From positions 1 through 16,256 of the forward strand of contig CAMNLN010000042.1 of NCBI GenBank assembly GCA_946543025.1: DNA of 16,256 nt, written 5' to 3'. A program made the translations under genes and the position numbers. This DNA is from an uncultured Verrucomicrobiota bacterium (lineage in GTDB: Bacteria > Verrucomicrobiota > Kiritimatiellia > RFP12 > UBA1067). Position 1 is the stretch's first letter; the number at the start of each line of letters is the position of its first letter. Shown here in pieces: positions 12,022-16,256 of the stretch. The notes under the pieces are model-generated. The model was not told where the DNA came from. It searched no databases and worked only from the letters and a program-made list of their open reading frames with translations.

Positions 12022-13464
12022 TCACTTCGACGGCGCTTCGTGCAGGTCGAAAGCATGGGGTGCGAGCGTGACGGTCCTGCCGCCGGACAGGGCAAGCGAG
12101 ACCGTCTCGCGCGAGATGTTCACGGCGAGCGTGAGCGTGGTGCCGTCCGGCAACGGACGCGAGAACGCGAACGCCTTGTCCGGCACCGGAACGGGATGCC
12201 ATGTCACTGGCGCGTCAAACAGGTCGGGATGGGCATGGCGCAGGCGCGCGAGGCGACGTACGAGCGCGCGCCGGGCGACGGCAGCCTCGTCGTTTGCGCG
12301 CGACCAGTCGATGCACCACTTCCCGTGGTCGCGGTTCGACCAGATGGAATGCGGGCTCGCGTCGGCGATCTCTTGCCCGTTGTAGAGCATCGGGATGCCG
12401 TCCAGCAGGAAGCAGGTGGCGATCATCGCCGCATTGAGTTCATGCCCGAACAATTCCTCCTTGCGCTTCTGGCCTGGATTGACATTCGCAAAGTCGTGGT
12501 TCTCGAAGCAGCGCATCCAATGGAACCCGCGCGGATAGTCGCGCACGTGCGCGCGCCAGGCCTTCTCCAGCAGAGAGGCGGGCGACTTCCCCTCCAGCAT
12601 CGAGACGATCGTCCACTGCGTGTAGAACCCGTAGGAGAGGTCGAACGCCTCGATCTGGTCGTCGCCTTTCAGCCCCTCGCACATCATGAACACGTCCGGC
12701 TTCAGCGCCTTGCAGCGACGGTAGCCTTCCTCCCAGAATTCGACCGGCAGCATATCCGCCACGTCGCAGCGGAAACCGTCCACGTCATAGTCGCGGATGA
12801 AGCTTTCCATGTTCGAGCAGAGGTACTCGCGCACGGCGGGCTTCGCGATGTCCAACTCGGGGAACGCCCAATCGCCCAATTTGGGCGTACCGTCTGGATT
12901 GCGCACGATGAAGTCCGGGTGCTCCGCGAGGAACACGGCCTTGGGGCCGCAATGGAAGTAGACGAGGTCGAACATCACCTTCATGCCGAGGCGATGCGCC
13001 TCAGCGACGAACGCCTGCAGGTCCGCCTTCGTGCCGTATTCGGGATCGACGGAGAAGAAGTCTTTTTGCCGGTAGGGGTTCTTCGGGTTGTTCATCTTGC
13101 ACGCCTTCTGGCGTCCGCTCCAGAAACGCGGATCAGGGTCGTCGTCCGCCAGCTGGTGCGGCGTGAGGTAGACGATGTCCACACCGTCCGCCTTGAGGCT
13201 GGGCAGCTTCACGCGCGCGGCGGCGAATGTCCCCTCGGGCGTGAACATGCGCGTGAAGAGCTGGTACATCACGCTGCCGCGCAGGAACGCGGGCACGGGG
13301 CGCGCCTGCGAGGTCGCGGCGTCGTGCACGCTCGCGTAGGTGGGATGGAACCGTCCCTCAAGGCCCTTCCCCCGGTGCGGCAGGCGCACAAGTGGAAGCG
13401 AACCGCCCAGCGCGGTGGCCAGACATGCCGCCGCCGCAAGTCCTATCCGAATCTTCCGCGCCAT
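12022..13464 (-). CDS. Exported GH13 alpha-amylase family enzyme
   Basis: 480 aa. Family GH13 hydrolyses or rearranges alpha-glucosidic bonds in starch-like glycans. The four classic regions are present: DLVYFH at 166-171 (region I), GFRCD with nucleophile D234 (II), FMMCEG with acid/base E263 (III), and ENHD with D324 (IV). The barrel is followed by a short all-beta C-terminal domain (about 410-480). The N-terminus MARKIR plus an Ala-rich stretch to about residue 20 is a signal peptide; Cys14 makes a poor lipobox, so secretion to periplasm or outside is likely but the anchor is unclear. Region I has Phe170 where most members have Asn. The ATG at 13464 lies 3 nt after the stop of the GH20-like gene and has no strong Shine-Dalgarno, indicating a shared transcript. 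Exact specificity cannot be read from the sequence. Confidence 0.92.
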   Translation of the reverse strand: MARKIRIGLAAAACLATALGGSLPLVRLPHRGKGLEGRFHPTYASVHDAATSQARPVPAFLRGSVMYQLFTRMFTPEGTFAAARVKLPSLKADGVDIVYLTPHQLADDDPDPRFWSGRQKACKMNNPKNPYRQKDFFSVDPEYGTKADLQAFVAEAHRLGMKVMFDLVYFHCGPKAVFLAEHPDFIVRNPDGTPKLGDWAFPELDIAKPAVREYLCSNMESFIRDYDVDGFRCDVADMLPVEFWEEGYRRCKALKPDVFMMCEGLKGDDQIEAFDLSYGFYTQWTIVSMLEGKSPASLLEKAWRAHVRDYPRGFHWMRCFENHDFANVNPGQKRKEELFGHELNAAMIATCFLLDGIPMLYNGQEIADASPHSIWSNRDHGKWCIDWSRANDEAAVARRALVRRLARLRHAHPDLFDAPVTWHPVPVPDKAFAFSRPLPDGTTLTLAVNISRETVSLALSGGRTVTLAPHAFDLHEAPSK

Positions 13465-13467
13465 GCG

Positions 13468-14568
13468 TCAGGCTTTCAACGCATCCGCGAAGAGGTCGGC
13501 GCCCTTGAGGTTGGTCTTCAGGTTCTCCTCGTTGTCGCACGAGACCCAAGGGGCCATCATGAAGCCCTTGAGGTTCTTCGGCGAGATGTCGCGTCGGCAC
13601 AACTTCACGAGCTTGCCGATCACGTCGTCTGCGCCGGTCTTCAGCTGCCGGCGCTTCCAGCCGGACCAGTTCGTCCCGCACGGCACCTGCTCGAACCCCG
13701 CCTTGTCAAGGTCGTAAAAACCCTTCAGGCGCTTGAGGTCGGCCGTCTTGTTCGTGGCAAGATCAAAGCCGCCGTAGCACTCGTCGTAGTACCAGTTGCT
13801 CATGAGCACGGACTTCGGGCACCGCTCGTAGAACTCGGGATGGTCCCAACCGTAGTCGCTCCACGCCCATGCGCGCATGCCGTTCTTCTCCGTCGTCTTG
13901 ACGATGTGCAGGAAGTCGTGCAGCCAGAACTCGCCCTTGCGCACGACTACGTAGAGGCAACGCCCGGAATGGTCCTGGTGGCTCGCCGTCTCCTCATCGT
14001 AACCGATGTGGAGGAAACGAGGACGGTCGAAAATGTCTGCCACGTCCGCGATCAGGTCCTCGCACACCTTGTAGTAGGCAGGCGTGGAGAGCATGCGGCG
14101 GTAGTGCTTGAGCCAGCCGTTGTGCGTCGTCGAGAAGTTGAGCTTGGGGATCACCTCGATGCCGAGCTTGTTGAGGCGGACAATCTCCGCGCGCATCTTC
14201 TCGGGCGTCCAGCTGCCCTTGATGGACAGCTCGGGGTGGCTGGGGTAGACCAGCCCCTCGCCGAGGTCGACCACAATCATGTTCATCCCTTTCGCCGCGA
14301 TATAGTCGGTGGCCTTGCGCCACAATTCGTCCTTGTTGCGCAGCTCGACGTCCGGGAACGGCGACTGGCCTTTCGGCGGAATGGCGGCCTTCACGACATT
14401 GAGGTCGACGTCCGGCGGAAACCAATCGCACCACATGTTGTGGCCGAGGTGGAGAAGGAACGCCTTGATCTCGCCCGGCGCCGCGAAGCGCGCAAGCGGC
14501 GTACGCGCGGTTGTGCAACCTGCCGCCGCCAGCGCGGCGGAAGCGATGAATTCGCGTCTCGTATTCAT
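13468..14568 (-). CDS. GH20-like glycoside hydrolase, predicted Tat-exported lipoprotein
   Basis: 366 aa. The N-terminus begins MNTRREFIAS, a twin-arginine motif, followed by ALAAAGC with a lipobox Cys18, so export by Tat and lipid anchoring are predicted. The rest resembles a TIM-barrel of the beta-N-acetylhexosaminidase type: repeated strand/helix pattern and FLHIGYDEE (185-193), matching the HIGGDE motif whose Asp-Glu pair is catalytic in GH20, with Tyr in place of the second Gly. It is shorter than typical GH20 enzymes and has no accessory domain. The frame stays open far upstream through the neighbouring gene, but the ATG at 14568 is chosen because of AAGGAG 9 nt before it, a promoter just upstream, and the Tat signal. 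The substrate is not established; some homologous proteins are simply annotated as Tat-signal proteins. Confidence 0.82.
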   Translation of the reverse strand: MNTRREFIASAALAAAGCTTARTPLARFAAPGEIKAFLLHLGHNMWCDWFPPDVDLNVVKAAIPPKGQSPFPDVELRNKDELWRKATDYIAAKGMNMIVVDLGEGLVYPSHPELSIKGSWTPEKMRAEIVRLNKLGIEVIPKLNFSTTHNGWLKHYRRMLSTPAYYKVCEDLIADVADIFDRPRFLHIGYDEETASHQDHSGRCLYVVVRKGEFWLHDFLHIVKTTEKNGMRAWAWSDYGWDHPEFYERCPKSVLMSNWYYDECYGGFDLATNKTADLKRLKGFYDLDKAGFEQVPCGTNWSGWKRRQLKTGADDVIGKLVKLCRRDISPKNLKGFMMAPWVSCDNEENLKTNLKGADLFADALKA

Positions 14569-14577
14569 GTCTCTATA

Positions 14578-14583
14578 CTCCTT
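14578..14583 (-). promoter_or_regulatory. Strong Shine-Dalgarno of the GH20-like gene
   Basis: AAGGAG on the minus strand, 9 nt before the ATG at 14568. It is the best ribosome binding site in the window and fixes this start. Confidence 0.75.
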
Positions 14584-14598
14584 CCAAAAACTGTTGCC

Positions 14599-14607
14599 AG
14601 TATACCA
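14599..14607 (-). promoter_or_regulatory. Extended -10 promoter of the GH20-like/GH13 operon
   Basis: TGGTATACT on the minus strand, an extended -10 with no clear -35. Transcription would begin near 14592, giving a leader of about 24 nt with the Shine-Dalgarno. It lies in the 68-bp gap between the GH99-like and GH20-like genes. Confidence 0.55.
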
Positions 14608-14636
14608 CAATCCACTCGCCCGCACATGCGCGGATT

Positions 14637-16256
14637 TCATTGCCGACGGAAGACATAGTTGAAGCGACGCTCGGGGGCGTCGTCGCCCGTAATCGTCGGG
14701 TGGCGGCAGAGCGTCTCGGGATTGTCCTTCCAGTGGAACTGGAAATCGAGCGGTTGAGCACCGAAGTGCGCGCGCGGCAGCACGAGCTCGATCTCCCGCG
14801 CGCCGATGCGGATCGGCACTTTGCCGACGCATTGCCAATAGCCGCCGACCACCGGTCCGCGCCACACATCGAGCGAGGCGGTCGTGCCGTCTGATGATAC
14901 GTCGCGGTTCACGCGCAGGTCGTACCCGTACCAGCCCGTCGTCTGCTTCGCGTCCGCGTTCACGAATAGGAGCATCCAGTTCGGGTCCGTGTGCGGCGAG
15001 AGGAGGTTCGCCGTCTTCGCGTAGAACGCCACGTCGCCCCGCGGCGTCTCGGCCACCTTGAGGTCCGCGATGTCGTTGCGCCCGCTCGCGTCCATATAAC
15101 GAATGTTCTCGCCGCAGCCCGCGTGGTCGCGGTGGACCGTGTCGCCGATCGCGTCGCGGAACTCGGGCTGGACGTCCGTCCAGTCCGCGAACGAGCCATC
15201 CACCTCCACCGCGTAAGTGCGCCTGGCGACAGGCGCGGGACGCACCCCCTTGTAGCGGCGCACATTCGCCACGAGCTGGTAGTAGTAGTTGTCGCCGTGA
15301 CCGCCCTTCATCGGCTCGCAGTCGCGGCTGTACTCCTGATTGTATTCGTCCACGAAGAGCCCGCCGGGGAAGTAGCAATCCGTATACGAATTGTACCTGC
15401 TCCATTTCGTCATGCGCCCGGCGCGCCATTCGTTCCAGCCCGTCACGAACACGAAGAGCGGGTCGTTCTTCAGCGCCCAGTTCCACTGGTTCTGGAAGAA
15501 GATGCCACGGTTGACGGCCGACGGGTCGGGGTCGACTTTGCCGTCGTGCCAGCTGCGCCCCATCGCTCCGTCCTTGTGCGACATCGGCGCAGGACCGGGC
15601 ACGCCGGGCAGCGCGTTCACGGCCACGCCCACGGACATCTGCTCGGCCTCGCCGAGGTCGTTCGTGAACACGTGTTGCGGCGAGACCTCGAGCCAGCTCC
15701 ACTGGTTGGGCGCCGTCGGGCCGCGGCGGTAGTCCGGCTCGGGATAGCGGAACGTGAAAAACTCTTTCATGCCAGGCAGCTTGGCGCTGCGCGGATCGGC
15801 GAGGATGAGAGGCTTGCCCTTCCAGCGGTACCAGAGGTCCTTCCACTTGCCGGGCTTGTAGAGGTCGTACCACAGCTGGTCCACGGTGATTTCTGCGCGC
15901 TGGGGATGGCCGCCGGCGGTGAACGGACAGATGAACGCGATCTGCGGCGTGGGCGTGCCCTGTTCGCGGAGGCGCGTCCACGCCCGGCAGAGCGCCTCGT
16001 ACTGCTCCTTGAAGGTCCAAGGCGGGTTCGTGGTATCAAAGAGCACCGCGTCCACGCCCGCTGCCGCGAGGAGGATCGCATGATGCGTGAGCACGTACTC
16101 GTCGTCCGCGCGGTAGTAGCCGTACTCGCTCTCGCCCCACCAGTGCGACGCGCACGGGGGCCAGCTTACGATGCCGTCGCGCGCGGCGGCCGTGAGCTTC
16201 GTGTTGTCGTAGGGGCCGCGCGCGTCGCGGTGCCACGTCCAGTAGAAGATGCCCAC
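14637..16256 (-). CDS. GH99/WbsX-like glycan-active protein with CBM9-like C-terminal domain, 5' end cut by window edge
   Basis: At least 539 residues are visible; the gene runs off the right edge. A GTG codon sits at the edge, but the sequence there (VGIFYWTWH) is the usual first beta strand of the barrel, so the true start and any signal peptide lie outside. The barrel region (about 1-335) has AGVDAVLFDTTN near 66-77 and VTGWNEWRAG with WNEW at 274-277, the signature shared by GH99 endo-mannanase-type and WbsX-type proteins. From about 346 a beta-rich domain beginning with VEVDGSFADWTD resembles carbohydrate-binding module family 9 or a DOMON-like fold. It ends 68 bp before the GH20-like gene, in the same direction, but that gene has its own promoter. 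A role in processing complex glycans is inferred; hydrolase and transferase cannot be separated by motif. Confidence 0.8.
   Translation of the reverse strand: MGIFYWTWHRDARGPYDNTKLTAAARDGIVSWPPCASHWWGESEYGYYRADDEYVLTHHAILLAAAGVDAVLFDTTNPPWTFKEQYEALCRAWTRLREQGTPTPQIAFICPFTAGGHPQRAEITVDQLWYDLYKPGKWKDLWYRWKGKPLILADPRSAKLPGMKEFFTFRYPEPDYRRGPTAPNQWSWLEVSPQHVFTNDLGEAEQMSVGVAVNALPGVPGPAPMSHKDGAMGRSWHDGKVDPDPSAVNRGIFFQNQWNWALKNDPLFVFVTGWNEWRAGRMTKWSRYNSYTDCYFPGGLFVDEYNQEYSRDCEPMKGGHGDNYYYQLVANVRRYKGVRPAPVARRTYAVEVDGSFADWTDVQPEFRDAIGDTVHRDHAGCGENIRYMDASGRNDIADLKVAETPRGDVAFYAKTANLLSPHTDPNWMLLFVNADAKQTTGWYGYDLRVNRDVSSDGTTASLDVWRGPVVGGYWQCVGKVPIRIGAREIELVLPRAHFGAQPLDFQFHWKDNPETLCRHPTITGDDAPERRFNYVFRRQ

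Noticed and set aside
14617..14634. Short palindromic CCGCGCATGTGCGG after the GH99-like stop as a terminator
   Set aside because: The stem is only 4-5 bp and no T-run follows, so an intrinsic terminator is not supported.
11920..14658. Long open + strand frame (about 912 codons) antisense to the GH13 and GH20-like genes
   Set aside because: The opposite strand has clear catalytic motifs and start signals; this frame has no recognisable domain and biased Arg/Val/His content.
14569..16020. N-terminal extension of the GH20-like frame through the GH99-like gene
   Set aside because: The frame is open by chance; a promoter, AAGGAG and a Tat lipoprotein signal all mark 14568 as the start.
1..16256. 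CRISPR array, defence system, transposon or prophage
   Set aside because: No spaced direct repeats, nuclease/transposase motifs or terminal inverted repeats were found; the genes are metabolic, repair and glycan-related.

Overview
The window is GC-rich, densely coding bacterial chromosome. All ten genes are recognisable or intact-looking, and no gene-free stretch reaches 300 bases. No rRNA, tRNA, CRISPR array, insertion sequence or phage gene was seen. The gene mix suggests a Gram-negative, glycan-degrading bacterium of the PVC group, perhaps Kiritimatiellota, Lentisphaerota or Verrucomicrobiota. It includes a tandem DUF3857/transglutaminase-like exported protein, a Tat-lipoprotein GH20-like enzyme, a GH99/WbsX-like protein with a CBM9-like tail, and an ETF-quinone oxidoreductase with a fused FixX-like end. 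This placement is inference from gene content only.

Layout. (1) 1-2905, minus: a large exported protein with two DUF3857 plus transglutaminase-like modules, cut by the left edge. (2) 2986-8269, plus: a tight three-gene unit of AMP-forming acyl-CoA synthetase, a six-span membrane protein of unknown function, and uvrA. The first pair overlaps by 8 nt and the second pair is 3 nt apart. A promoter-like TTGCTA-17-TAGAAT lies in the 80-bp divergent gap in front. (3) 8266-9901, minus: araD followed by apbE, overlapping by 17 nt. apbE and uvrA converge and overlap by 4 nt at their stop codons. (4) 10051-11904, minus: ETF-QO/FixC-like oxidoreductase with an eight-cysteine C-terminal region and its own promoter-like sequence. 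(5) 12022-16256, minus: three carbohydrate-active proteins. These are a GH99/WbsX-like protein with a CBM9-like tail (cut by the right edge), a GH20-like Tat lipoprotein, and a GH13 alpha-amylase-type enzyme. The last two form an operon behind an extended -10 promoter and a good Shine-Dalgarno.

How the genes may work together (inference). The three glycoside-active proteins look like part of an envelope or periplasmic glycan-processing set, and AraD could take arabinose-derived pentose into the pentose phosphate pathway. ETF-QO would pass flavoprotein electrons to quinone, and ApbE would flavinylate an unidentified partner. The acyl-CoA synthetase activates fatty acids, and UvrA performs nucleotide excision repair.

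The most unusual structures are not whole genes. First, uvrA carries an in-frame insert made of about six degenerate heptanucleotide repeats (close to TCNTCAC), preceded by a purine-rich arm that pairs with it. A related heptad tract sits inside the transglutaminase domain of the first gene. Second, two unrelated genes, araD and the DUF3857 gene, have the same start architecture: an extended -10 TGATAYAAT, exactly six bases, then ATG, with no ribosome binding site. This predicts leaderless mRNAs.
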